Part shown: piece by piece, positions 51,796 through 60,342 of the stretch | How the letters are laid out: each line of letters starts with the position of its first letter | How positions within the stretch are numbered: the first letter of the stretch is position 1 | Source of the DNA: Desulfatibacillum aliphaticivorans DSM 15576 | GTDB taxonomy: Bacteria > Desulfobacterota > Desulfobacteria > Desulfobacterales > Desulfatibacillaceae | Direction: 5' to 3' | Length of the DNA stretch: 64,000 bases | Assembly (NCBI RefSeq): GCF_000429905.1 | Contig: NZ_KE386983.1 | Coordinates: 1-64,000 of the forward strand | Program-made: the position numbers and the translations under genes | The notes under the pieces: model-generated | Databases searched by the model: none | Told to the model about the DNA's origin: nothing | Seen by the model: only the letters and a program-made list of their open reading frames with translations

Positions 51796-53091
51796 CTAAT
51801 CGTCAAAATTCCCTTCCGGCCCTTCTTCCTTTTCCAGGGAGGCGGCGCGCGCTTGGTATTTCTCCGGGGTCCAATCCGCCGGGTCTTCGATGCGTTCGGC
51901 TTTGGGGCCGGGATCGTATGATCCCGCCTTGAGCATGGCTTCGATGGCCAGGGGCGCGGTGTCTCCGGCGTTGAATACGTCTGTCAGGAGCGTATAGACG
52001 AAGTCTTCCACTCGTTTAGCCATGCGTTCCCGCACTTCCAGGGGCTGGCCCATAATTTTGTTTTCAAAGGGAAGATTGAGCTTCTTGTAATTGCCGCCCT
52101 TCCAATCCTGCTTGGCGGCGTAGGCTTTCATTTCCTCCCAAAGCTCTTCGGTCAGGCCTTCGCCCTTCACCTTGATGAAATTGCCGTCGGCGTCCAGTTG
52201 CGCGTTGCCGTAATCGTTGACTTCCAGGCCCCAGGATATCATCTGCAGGGCCGTGGCCACGTTGGCTTTGGTGGTGTGCGTTTCGGCGGCGATGCGGCGT
52301 AGGCGGTCCGAGTTATTGCCCGAGGTGCCGTGCTGGGCGCCGGAGGTGGCGTAGGGCTCCAGGGCCTTGTGGATTTCCGTGGTCAATTCCACTTGGATTC
52401 CCTGATCGCTGGCCTCGATGCCGTGGGTGGTCCCGTTATTCAAGGCGATCCAGTCGGCCACGATGCCGTGGGCGTTGAGCCCGGCGATGAGGAATTTGGC
52501 CTCGTCCACCGTGGAAAGGCCGGACTTCCCTTTGATTTCGCCTACTTCCGTTTCCAGTCCGGCCCAATCCGGCACAAACTCGTTAAGCGCCAGGTTGGCG
52601 GCCAGGTTCTGGGCGTCGGGCATATGAGAGGCGTCAATGGCGATAGACGTCATCCCCGCTTCAAACAAGGTCGGGATTTCCACGGCGGCCGGCGCCACGT
52701 CTTCGGGTTTTTTAATGCCGTAATGGTCGGCGTGGATGGCCACGGGCACGGTCACGCCCATTTCATTGCACAAAGCGTCCACCTGCCGGGCGATGTTCCA
52801 GTAATTGGTGGCGCAATAGGAACTGGCGCCGCCTTCGGAACGGGCGATTTCGATAATGATAGCGGCATTGGCGCGCTGGGCGGCGGCCAAAGAGCCCCTG
52901 ATGACCAGGTTGCTCCTGCCGTTGGCTGCGATGGTCATGGCGCCGCCTTTGGCGAGCATGGCCCTGTCTATGTATTTTCCGCTCACAATGAGCGCTTTGG
53001 AATTGGGAAAAAGTTTTTTGATGTTGGGCGGGCGTCCGATTTCCAAGGCTTTCAAGAAATCCGGGGAATATACTGCGGTCGATTGTGTCAT
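51796..53091 (-). CDS. class II fructose-bisphosphate aldolase-like protein
   Basis: The 431-residue protein belongs to the zinc-dependent class II aldolase fold. A zinc-ligand segment AIHADHYG (His120, Asp122, His123) is followed by IAIDASHMP, a GEIKGKSG glycine-rich stretch and a second His region (SGAQHGTSGNNSD), ending VRERMAKRVEDFV. Length exceeds classical FbaA (about 350) owing to an extra C-terminal tail, so it is a divergent subgroup; the exact ketose substrate is uncertain. The ATG follows AGAGGTG. It precedes NUDIX and the gsp operon on the same strand, perhaps as the first gene of the transcript. Confidence 0.82.
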   Translation of the reverse strand: MTQSTAVYSPDFLKALEIGRPPNIKKLFPNSKALIVSGKYIDRAMLAKGGAMTIAANGRSNLVIRGSLAAAQRANAAIIIEIARSEGGASSYCATNYWNIARQVDALCNEMGVTVPVAIHADHYGIKKPEDVAPAAVEIPTLFEAGMTSIAIDASHMPDAQNLAANLALNEFVPDWAGLETEVGEIKGKSGLSTVDEAKFLIAGLNAHGIVADWIALNNGTTHGIEASDQGIQVELTTEIHKALEPYATSGAQHGTSGNNSDRLRRIAAETHTTKANVATALQMISWGLEVNDYGNAQLDADGNFIKVKGEGLTEELWEEMKAYAAKQDWKGGNYKKLNLPFENKIMGQPLEVRERMAKRVEDFVYTLLTDVFNAGDTAPLAIEAMLKAGSYDPGPKAERIEDPADWTPEKYQARAASLEKEEGPEGNFDD

Positions 53092-53356
53092 GGCATCACC
53101 TCTATATATTCATGCTAAAAAACCGCGTTAAAGCCGTAAGCCCAATGCGAGCCCCGGCGAAACACAATGATGATAACCGATCTTTTCGCTCGGACGATAT
53201 CACTTCCCCCTTGGGAATTCAAGACGCCGAAGAATAAAATTTGGTGACATTCCGGCGGAAAAAAACCTGCGTCCCCAAAGGATTTCGCGGCATGGATCCA
53301 TGTTTTTTTACGACCTAAAAAATACACGATAATCGCATGCCGCCAACATAGGGGCA

Positions 53357-53382
53357 AGAGGGCTGCCGCGTAGCCCCTCTTT
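53357..53382 (-). terminator. possible terminator after the DUF2007-like gene
   Basis: Hairpin AGAGGG-CT / AG-CCCTCT in the 343-bp gene-free stretch 53092-53434. It lies about 50 bp past the stop codon; only a weak T run follows on the minus strand. The rest of the stretch is upstream sequence of the aldolase gene. Confidence 0.35.
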
Positions 53383-53434
53383 CACCTCAATCCAGTCAGG
53401 CGCATTTATTGCGGCCGGGTTTTAAAAGGCCTTG

Positions 53435-53713
53435 TTACTCGTCTTCCTCGTCGTCGCCGCCGGATTCGGGCATATCCACCATGCCCTCGCCCGAACGCAA
53501 ATCCTCGAGAATGGCCCTGATCTCTTCCTTATATTCCTGCTCGGCCCGCACCACGCCCCAGCCCTTTTGCACCTGGTACATGCCGTCGTAGGCCGTGTCG
53601 TGATAGGACAATATGGTATGGACGATCTCTTTTTCGTCCAGAATCGCCCCTAAGAGCCTTGCCTCAATTTCGTTTTCCAGGGTTGCAACATTAACGACTT
53701 CCACATCACTCAT
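53435..53713 (-). CDS. DUF2007-like small protein
   Basis: Started at MSDVEVVNVATLENEIEARLLGAILDEKEI behind AAGGAG, 92 residues. The pattern of an N-terminal strand, a helix reading through LENEIEARLLGAIL, a second strand HTILSYHD and a GWGVVRAEQEYKEEIRAILEDL ending corresponds to DUF2007 (putative signal-transducing protein). The tail is highly acidic (SGGDDEEDE). Function unknown; it stands alone. Confidence 0.65.
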   Translation of the reverse strand: MSDVEVVNVATLENEIEARLLGAILDEKEIVHTILSYHDTAYDGMYQVQKGWGVVRAEQEYKEEIRAILEDLRSGEGMVDMPESGGDDEEDE

Positions 53714-54075
53714 CCATGTCTCCTTGCCAGGCGGGGTTCTTTCATCCTTGACGGGCGCGCCTTGCATTTTCAGTTCAATTTCAGACTGTTCCGTTGGCGC
53801 CAGCCGTTGCTTTTTTCGTTGGGTTTAGATTAGCAAATATTCCTTGGCAGGCAAAGCAAAAGAAATGCAAAAACTTCGAGGCTATGTATAAGCGGGTGAA
53901 TCGTGCAGCAAAAGGAATGGCTGCCATACCTGTGAATGGTTCTATATATTCCGTGGTTCCTGACTTTCCATGGACGCGGCCGCGCTTCCGTAATAGCCGG
54001 GTCGGAACCCGCTCCCGTTTCCTCTATTTCAGGGATGGAGGTCACCCAATCCATGCCTTCTTATATTGCCATTTT
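53714..54075. other. gene-free spacer
   Basis: 362 bp between the DUF2007-like gene and the end of the delta-60 lipoprotein gene. No ORF with a ribosome site, no repeat of the families above and no clear terminator was recognised. Confidence 0.4.
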
Positions 54076-55416
54076 TTATTGGGGGAGGCTGAATGGATCG
54101 TTCGTCCAGTTCACATTATATTGTCCCATGAGCCTGAGCGTCAGAACTTCATTATCGACCCCGTTGTTGGAAAAACCGGTTACAACAATGTTGCCGTCAG
54201 CTTGCATGGCGATCCCATTGGCCTGGTCGTCAGTATTTGGCAGCCCGGTAAAAGTGAATACGCCGTTTTCGGCGAAATCCATGTCCAAATTCCCGTTGCA
54301 GTCGTATCCCAGGACAATTGCCTGGTTTTTGGGGCCGTTGTCGCTTACCCCGGCAACGAATATTTCGCCGTGTGGCGAAACCGCCACACCAAATGCATAT
54401 TCAAACACGCCGGGTTGATCCGGGTATACGGCTGCGCCGCCTTTGGCGAACCCATTGTCCAGAACTCCATTTTCTTCCAAACGCAAAAGAAGGATTTTAT
54501 AGCTGTTTCCATCGTGCGCCGAGCCTGTGACCACGATCTTCCCGTCGTCCTGGAGTGCGATAAAATTGCCGTAATCTGCATTGTCACCTGCGTGGCTGTA
54601 TTTGAAAACGCCGTTGTTTCCGAATGAGGCGTCCAGGACGCCATTGGGATTATATCGCAACACCAGGAGGTCTTCCTCTATCATCCCCACTACAATATCA
54701 GCGCCTGCAACAACAACCTTGCCATCCGGCTGTATGGCGACCGCAAAGCCCTTGTCGTTGTCATCGCCGGACCCATTATATGTTACTACGCCGTTATTTC
54801 CAAATCCCGGTTCAAGGTTCAAATTGTTGTCCAGGCACAAAAGGATAAGATCCTGGCTGTTGGCGCCAAGTATTTCTCCCACAATATAAATTCTGCCGTC
54901 AGGCCCGGCGGCGGCCCCGAATCCGATATCCGTAAACTCCCCCGGGCTCGAATAAGTGGTGAAAATGTCCAGGGTTCCGTCCGGCTCATATTTTAAAACA
55001 AGAATATCCCGTTTGGTGTTATATCTGACATAGCCCGTGACAATAATGGCGCCATTCTGAGCCAGGGCCAGCCCGAGGCCCTTCTGGTCCAACCCGTCAT
55101 CGAAGTAAACGGTTCCGTTTGTTCCGAAAAGGTTGTCTAACGTTCCGTCCGGGTTGTATCGAAGGAGCAGGACCTGATTCTTGACGCCGTCAAATGAATA
55201 CCCCATGACGACGATTTTTCCGTCGGACTGAATAAGTGTTTCAACTCCCGTGTCGTTTTCCGAAAATGGACCATCAAATAAAACAAAGCCCTCCGGTTTA
55301 TTGAAGGATGCGTCGAGCTTTCCAAAAAATGAGTGAAAAAAGCCGGAGCTGTCATTGTCATCACAGGATGGCAGGCACAACAGCAGAAATAGCAAAAAAA
55401 CAAATGACCGTTTCAT
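54076..55416 (-). CDS. delta-60 repeat lipoprotein
   Basis: Started at MKRSFVFLLFLLLCLPSCDDND behind AGGAGG, 446 residues. The signal peptide ends in a lipobox LPSC (Cys18), followed by seven tandem units of about 56-60 residues, each starting LD-x-x-FG-x-NG and containing QxDGKIVVxG and LLRYNPDGT-like endings (the delta-60/TIGR02608 pattern). Such repeats form beta-propeller-like domains on surface or periplasmic proteins. The last repeat ends in an extra PFSLPQ tail. The gene stands alone. Role unknown. Confidence 0.85.
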   Translation of the reverse strand: MKRSFVFLLFLLLCLPSCDDNDSSGFFHSFFGKLDASFNKPEGFVLFDGPFSENDTGVETLIQSDGKIVVMGYSFDGVKNQVLLLRYNPDGTLDNLFGTNGTVYFDDGLDQKGLGLALAQNGAIIVTGYVRYNTKRDILVLKYEPDGTLDIFTTYSSPGEFTDIGFGAAAGPDGRIYIVGEILGANSQDLILLCLDNNLNLEPGFGNNGVVTYNGSGDDNDKGFAVAIQPDGKVVVAGADIVVGMIEEDLLVLRYNPNGVLDASFGNNGVFKYSHAGDNADYGNFIALQDDGKIVVTGSAHDGNSYKILLLRLEENGVLDNGFAKGGAAVYPDQPGVFEYAFGVAVSPHGEIFVAGVSDNGPKNQAIVLGYDCNGNLDMDFAENGVFTFTGLPNTDDQANGIAMQADGNIVVTGFSNNGVDNEVLTLRLMGQYNVNWTNDPFSLPQ

Positions 55417-55686
55417 AAAGACCAGCCTCCTGTGTATTTGATGAATATCAGTCAAACACTCAATAACTTTACAATATATTGAAATAACATAAAGCATAAA
55501 AAATATACAACAGTAAAAACCCTATATTTTAACCGAAAATCATCTCCTATACAGGGCCCCAAAACGAGAACGGACACGCCGAACCGCCTCACATGGGAAC
55601 ACGGGTAGGACAAGCCCCCCCATCCTGGCCTTTCCCCGCCAGGGGGGAAGGGGAATTGATAAGGAACTGCGTTGCGGCGGTGATTA

Positions 55687-55713
55687 GTTGGGTTTCGCGG
55701 GGCTCTACCCAAC
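55687..55713. repeat. dispersed palindromic repeat (REP1 family, reverse orientation)
   Basis: GTTGGGTTTCGC / GCTCTACCCAAC hairpin, the reverse complement form of the units at 945 and 32.2 kb. It lies in the gene-free stretch 55417-55974, which also holds the REP2 copy. Confidence 0.65.
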
Positions 55714-55740
55714 TACAAAAACCTCTCCCACTATCCGTAT

Positions 55741-55770
55741 GCATTCCCACGCGGGAGCGTGGGGAACGAG
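55741..55770. repeat. dispersed palindromic repeat (REP2 family)
   Basis: GCATTCCCACGCGGGAGCG followed by TGGGGAACGAG; same element as 29847-29873, with TTCCCA pairing against TGGGGAA around a CGCGGGAGCG core. Confidence 0.65.
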
Positions 55771-55974
55771 GTCGCTGAGCGATATGACAGGAAGGGCGCA
55801 GCAGGCAGCGCCCCGATACGGCCGCCGGGCGGGTTTTTGCAATCCACGGGTTTGGGTTTACCGAAAGGTCTTTTTTCATTGGTAGGGCGCAGGGCTTCCC
55901 TTGTCCGCAATTTGTTCGGGCCAGGCCCACGGTCGAAAGCTCTACTGACTCCCTGGTTCCGGGTTTTCTGCGGG

Positions 55975-56480
55975 GTTCAGCCATTTTTCGGTAATACCAG
56001 GGCCGGAGCCCGACCATCAGCCCCATACTCCGCTGGTTTTTCAGGGGAAGATTGGCGTCCATTTCGGCCAGCTCGTTGAACTGGGCCAGAAGTTCGTCCG
56101 CCTTGCGCAAAATAATTTTTTAAGAATCCCCGGTAATAATGCCAGGATAATAACCCAAACGCTGGTTTGGCCTATCAAAGGGGTGCTTCATGAGGTCGGT
56201 CATGAAGGTTGCTATATTGCTTCTGCTCAAGGGTCCATCGGGTTCCAAAAGATATTGCTGGCTACTAGAACCCGGACCTGGTCGAATAACTCAAAGTCCA
56301 GAATCCGGCATACGGCCTATAGGCGCTTCATGATAAAGGACTCCTGGGAGAAAAGGCGTTTGATACTGGTAAGACTAAGATTCATTTCCCGGGCGAGATC
56401 CTTGTAGATCATGCCTTTAGCCTTGATATAGAGTTTGAGTGTCGTGAGCAGTTGAGTGGTCTGGCTCGGGTTATTGGGTC
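55975..56480 (-). pseudogene. decayed XRE-type HTH transcriptional regulator
   Basis: On the minus strand a Cro/C1-type HTH is readable (KAKGMIYKDLAREMNLSLTSIKRLFSQESF, 56335-56430 in pieces) but is broken by TAG at 56317-56319 where a glutamate is expected. It continues AVCRILDFELFD, then jumps to VRVLVASNIFWNP, i.e. a central block of the usual ~240-residue family is missing. A -1 shift at the G/C run 56240-56242 (two frames overlap) leads to PDGPLSRSNIATFMTDL, then TAA at 56120-56122, then RKADELLAQFNELAEMD and MGLMVGLRPW, the family's typical C-terminus. No intact start is visible. It diverges from the next, also broken, gene. Confidence 0.75.
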
Positions 56481-56619
56481 CTTGGGCGCCGGATTTCGGC
56501 GCCCGAAAATTACCGCTTGCAAGCTATCCCCCGTGTATACCATCCTGTTCCCGGCAACAAGCGCTTAATCGAATGGTGAACGCGAAACAGCAAATGAACC
56601 CCATAAGGGAGGCTGTCCC

Positions 56620-57332
56620 ATGAAATCCACCCATGACGATAAAAGCCACAAGCACTGGGAACACCGCGAGGAAAAAACTGGGAAAAATTCCAGTTCAACC
56701 AGCCCTACGCCAAGGGTCTGGAGCGGCTCAACAAAGAGGTGCTTTCCAAAATAAATTTTGACCCTGCCATGCTTTGGCAATGGGGCGCCATGCAGGCCAT
56801 GACCTCCATCAAGGTGTTGAAAACCGTGGAGGAAAAGTGCGGGGCCGAGGGGCAAAAGCTGGTCCTGGACAGCTTATGGCAGGTGGGCTATGACATCGGC
56901 CGCCAGATCACGGAAAATACCCGGGTTCCTGACGACATGTCCACGGGAGAATGGGTCAGCTTTTACGCCACCGTCATCAACCGAATCGCCTATGCATCCC
57001 TGGAAAGCGCCCTCGTTGATTCAGAGGAAAAGGTCAGCTTCCATATTGACTGGCGCCCTCACCAGGACCATTACAAACCTTTTGACTGCCGGGTGCAACG
57101 GTATTTTGTTCAGGGGATGATAGACGCCAGCACGGATTTCATGAAAAGCCAGGGGCGGGAAAAGGTCTGGAATGTGGAGTTTAAAAGCCCCATTCCGGCA
57201 GGGGCCGAAACCTGTTTTTTCACCATGGAAAAGGGAGGTCCCGATCAAAAACGAAAATGAGGGGAATGCACCCGCCTGATTGAGGAAAAGGCCCTGGACC
57301 TCGCCGTCAAACGCAAGGCGGAAAAAGATTGA
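56620..57332 (+). pseudogene. frameshifted gene resembling the ATC-hydrolase family
   Basis: The true start is ATG 56620 behind AAGGGAGG (MKSTHDDKSHKHWEHREEK). At the A6 run 56672-56677 one base is missing; adding one A continues NWEKFQFNQPYAKGLERLNKEVLSKINFD and the long frame 56739-57260. The protein (about 210 residues) shows VEEKCGAEGQKLVLDSLWQVGYDIGRQ and ends AETCFFTMEK, a helical layout like L-2-amino-thiazoline-4-carboxylate hydrolase-family proteins. After TGA at 57258-57260 the frame stays open for 23 more codons of protein-like sequence (CTRLIEEKALDLAVKRKAEKD), so a nonsense change is possible too. Downstream lies a strong terminator. Confidence 0.65.
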
Positions 57333-57377
57333 AATTGCGAGGCGGCGAGACTCAAAAAATCGGAAGATTGTAAATAC

Positions 57378-57405
57378 AACGGGGAGGCCGCTTGGCCTCC
57401 CCGTT
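57378..57405. terminator. bidirectional hairpin terminator
   Basis: AACGGGGAGGCC, loop GCTT, GGCCTCCCCGTT: a perfect 12-bp stem between the convergent broken gene (plus) and the penicillin-acylase gene (minus), with short T/A runs on either side. Confidence 0.75.
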
Positions 57406-57456
57406 TGGTTATGGTTGCTTATGAAGTTTTCTCAGCTTGCGCCACGCCGGCTCCCC

Positions 57457-60342
57457 TTATTGCGGAACAGGGAAGTCCCGGGGCGCGAAGGCGTCGAAAT
57501 TGGTGGTGAGGGAGAAGAAATAGGGATCAAAATTGCCTTGGTAATCAATGTTTCCGCTGGGTCCCAGGGGGAACATGCTTTCCACCCGGACCGGACCGGC
57601 AGGCCCGTATTCCACGCAATGAGCGTAAGTGGAGCGGGAGGAAAAGGGCGTTGTGTGCACCACGCCCATACCGCTGATCTTGTACTCGATGACGCCGCGT
57701 TTTTTTGCGCCCCAGGGCTGTGCTCCCAAAGTGGCCAGCACGTTATCCAGAGCCGTGACCACAATGTCGTCAAAGGTCTGGGGCGCCGTGGGATCGGCGT
57801 TCTGGAACCAGTCATAGTTGTTCTGGATGCTGGAGCCGGGGAAGGAATGGAGGATGATGTTGAACAGCACGTTGGTGTTTTGGATGTCATAAGTATCCGG
57901 TTGGAATTCATCCTCAAAGGTCAGACGGATGACTTCCCGGATCCAGGCGTTCATGAGCATCCAGGCGTCGGCCCTGTCTTCGCCGTCTACCCAGAAGGCT
58001 TCTCCGCCGTCCACAAAGTGGCCGTCCCAGTTTTGCAGCAGGGTAAGGGCGTCGGTGAAAACGCCGGTGTTGGTAAACGGCGCTGCGGGCGAGGAAGAAC
58101 AATAGTCTTCCACGGCTGCCGTGAACTCGTCATCCACAAAGGCCCAGGGATTGCCGCCGCCGCCAAAGGAATCGGTGGTGGCGATGTTCAAAGCCAGGTC
58201 GCGGACTTCCTCAAAGGTCAGGTCGTCGTTGGCGGCCAGGTACTCGTCCACCACGTGAGCGCGGTGGAAAGGCCCGAAGAAATAGCCGAAGTTATTGTAT
58301 GTGTTGTTGTAATCAGGGTTGGATTTGTTGTTCCAGCCGCAGTAGTAATGCTGATCCGTATTGCGGTCCGTGGAGCGCTCAATGAGCACGTTGGCGTCCC
58401 ATTCCAACTGGGGTCCCATGAAACCCTGGGGAAAGCGCCATTCGCCAGCAGGCCGGACAGGATCGCGGCCTGACATCCAGTAGGCGATATTGCCGTCTTT
58501 GTCCGCGTAGCAGAAATTCTGGGAAAGGGCCATTTCCTCAATAGCCTCCCCGAACTCGTCCATGCTGGTGGCCGTGTTGACTCCATAAATGGGGACCACC
58601 TGCTTCAACTCGTAACCCCATTGGGAATACTTGCTGGCGATGATGGGGTTGGCTGGGTCCGGAGTATAGGAGCCCGGGTCAAAAGGCATGGGGTTGACGA
58701 TGGGGCCGTGGTCCGTGCGGTACGCATTAAAGACCACGGGGCAGCCGTCCGCCACGTTGATGGTTACGGTGCGGGTCATGACAATGTCGTCAACGCTTTC
58801 CAGATAATAATCCATGGTATGGGCGTGACCCACCTGCATGGACCAGGCATGGTGGGGAGTCCGGCCTATAACGACGCCCGGGGTGGCGGGCACATACATG
58901 CCGGAAACGTTCAACCCGCCAGCATCAATGGAGATTTCGCCAATGATGGAAGGCACGGAAAAGCCCATCTGGGGACCGGAATAGATAATGGGGTTGCCGC
59001 TTTCGGTTTTGGTTCCATCCACCACCCAGGCGTAGGAGCCCATCTTCACAAAGGCGTTGATGTCCTTGAGGCTTTGTTCGATGCCCGTATAGCGTTCCCG
59101 CATGGTTTGCGCCAACGCGGCTGCATCAATGTCCATATCCGGAGTTCCGGGATCGCTGTCTGCGGTCTTGCGAACCGGCTGCGGCGCCACACCGGGAATA
59201 TAGGTGAGAGCGTCGGGATCGTTGATCCAGCGCATGTCGTTGAACTTGACCGGCCCCACTTCCGCATACAGGGCCATGTTGTCGATCTGGCCGGTGAGGC
59301 CGCGTCCTTCAGGATCGAAATTGCGTTGCATGGTGGCGCCCCAGGCCAGGACGTCATTGACGTCCCAGTAGGTGACGGGGCAGTTGGCTGCGCCAAATTC
59401 AAAGGGCACCAGGGTGGGGTCTTCCTTGAGTTCGTCAATGCGGGTATTGAAACCATTGACGTAGCCCTTGACGATGGTCTGGTATTTTTCGTCCATGGCG
59501 TCAAACGCGGCCTGGATTTCTTCCTCCGTGTAGCCGGTGGTGCGCATGAGCATGTCCGACGGGACATAACCTAAGCCAAAAAGTTCGGCCAGGGTGCCGT
59601 TGGCCGTCCTGCGGAACTGCTCGCACTGCCACAGGCGATCCTGGGCCACGGCGTAGCCTTGGGCTGTGAAGATGTCGTACAGGGAGGCGTTGGCCGGGCC
59701 GTTGATGACGGGAACCCCCAGAGCGTCCCGGGTCAGGGTCACACTGGAAAGATCCGCCAGGGTGGCGCGGAAATGCCTTTGGGCGTCCTCGGCGCTGATG
59801 AGCGCATACGTGCCTGCCGCCGCAGGGGCCATAATCAGGTCGATGATAGCCTGCGCGTTGGCCGAGAAGTTGGGCTCGGTGAAATCCAGGGAAAGCGCTG
59901 CGGCGTTGGCCCGCATTTGAGCAGTGATCTGGATGCCGTTGGCGAGGTCCTGATCCGCGTCTATGGTCTGAAGAAAACGGAGGATATTGGTGACTTCCTC
60001 GTCCGTGTAATCCAAGGCGCCGCCGATCAAATCCATGGGCGTCAGGATGGGGCCCACGTTGGCCCAGCCTCCCAGTTGAATTCCGCCTAAATAAAAACGG
60101 ATCTGCCCGCCTTTGAGGTAATCGAACACCCCATTGGTGTTGGTGATGCCGGAATCCGCCCCGGAATCATAACCCAGGCCTTCAACCGCTGTATCCAAAA
60201 ATTTGCCGTTAAGAATGGTTTGTGAAAAATCGTCGTCGTCATCGCTGCTTGTTGTGGCGATGGTGGTTGCAAAGCCTACCGCAAGTACGCAAATCAGGCA
60301 CAAAGTGCGCACCAGCCAATAGGATCCCTTTACTTGTTTCAT
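57457..60342 (-). CDS. penicillin acylase-family Ntn hydrolase with extra N-terminal domain
   Basis: The 961-residue protein starts with an export signal (LVRTLCLICVLAVGFATTIA), then a ~150-residue domain of a type seen in exported proteins (GVFDYLKGGQIRFYLGGIQLGGW). The S45 acylase follows: VTLTRDALGVPVINGP, a spacer peptide, and the catalytic beta-chain N-terminus GSYAWVVDGTKTESGNP with nucleophile Ser436 (SYAW where SNAW/SNNW is usual). Autocleavage before Ser436 would give the two chains. The family hydrolyses amide bonds of N-acyl compounds, including acyl-homoserine lactones and lipid amides. It overlaps the VanZ-like gene upstream by ATGA. Confidence 0.85.
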   Translation of the reverse strand: MKQVKGSYWLVRTLCLICVLAVGFATTIATTSSDDDDDFSQTILNGKFLDTAVEGLGYDSGADSGITNTNGVFDYLKGGQIRFYLGGIQLGGWANVGPILTPMDLIGGALDYTDEEVTNILRFLQTIDADQDLANGIQITAQMRANAAALSLDFTEPNFSANAQAIIDLIMAPAAAGTYALISAEDAQRHFRATLADLSSVTLTRDALGVPVINGPANASLYDIFTAQGYAVAQDRLWQCEQFRRTANGTLAELFGLGYVPSDMLMRTTGYTEEEIQAAFDAMDEKYQTIVKGYVNGFNTRIDELKEDPTLVPFEFGAANCPVTYWDVNDVLAWGATMQRNFDPEGRGLTGQIDNMALYAEVGPVKFNDMRWINDPDALTYIPGVAPQPVRKTADSDPGTPDMDIDAAALAQTMRERYTGIEQSLKDINAFVKMGSYAWVVDGTKTESGNPIIYSGPQMGFSVPSIIGEISIDAGGLNVSGMYVPATPGVVIGRTPHHAWSMQVGHAHTMDYYLESVDDIVMTRTVTINVADGCPVVFNAYRTDHGPIVNPMPFDPGSYTPDPANPIIASKYSQWGYELKQVVPIYGVNTATSMDEFGEAIEEMALSQNFCYADKDGNIAYWMSGRDPVRPAGEWRFPQGFMGPQLEWDANVLIERSTDRNTDQHYYCGWNNKSNPDYNNTYNNFGYFFGPFHRAHVVDEYLAANDDLTFEEVRDLALNIATTDSFGGGGNPWAFVDDEFTAAVEDYCSSSPAAPFTNTGVFTDALTLLQNWDGHFVDGGEAFWVDGEDRADAWMLMNAWIREVIRLTFEDEFQPDTYDIQNTNVLFNIILHSFPGSSIQNNYDWFQNADPTAPQTFDDIVVTALDNVLATLGAQPWGAKKRGVIEYKISGMGVVHTTPFSSRSTYAHCVEYGPAGPVRVESMFPLGPSGNIDYQGNFDPYFFSLTTNFDAFAPRDFPVPQ

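Noticed and set aside
53794..54627. 277-residue plus-strand ORF
   Set aside because: Mostly antisense to the delta-60 lipoprotein gene; no ribosome site or domain.
55589..55974. Downstream part of the 173-residue minus ORF as a gene
   Set aside because: Only the first ~45 residues match the C-terminus of the decayed HTH regulator; the remainder reads through REP1 and REP2 repeats.
57258..57260. In-frame TGA as a selenocysteine codon
   Set aside because: The gene is already frameshifted, no selenoprotein family match is evident around the site, and no convincing SECIS-like hairpin directly follows; a plain stop or nonsense codon is simpler.
57280..58473. 397-residue plus-strand ORF
   Set aside because: Antisense to the acylase gene; no domain recognised.
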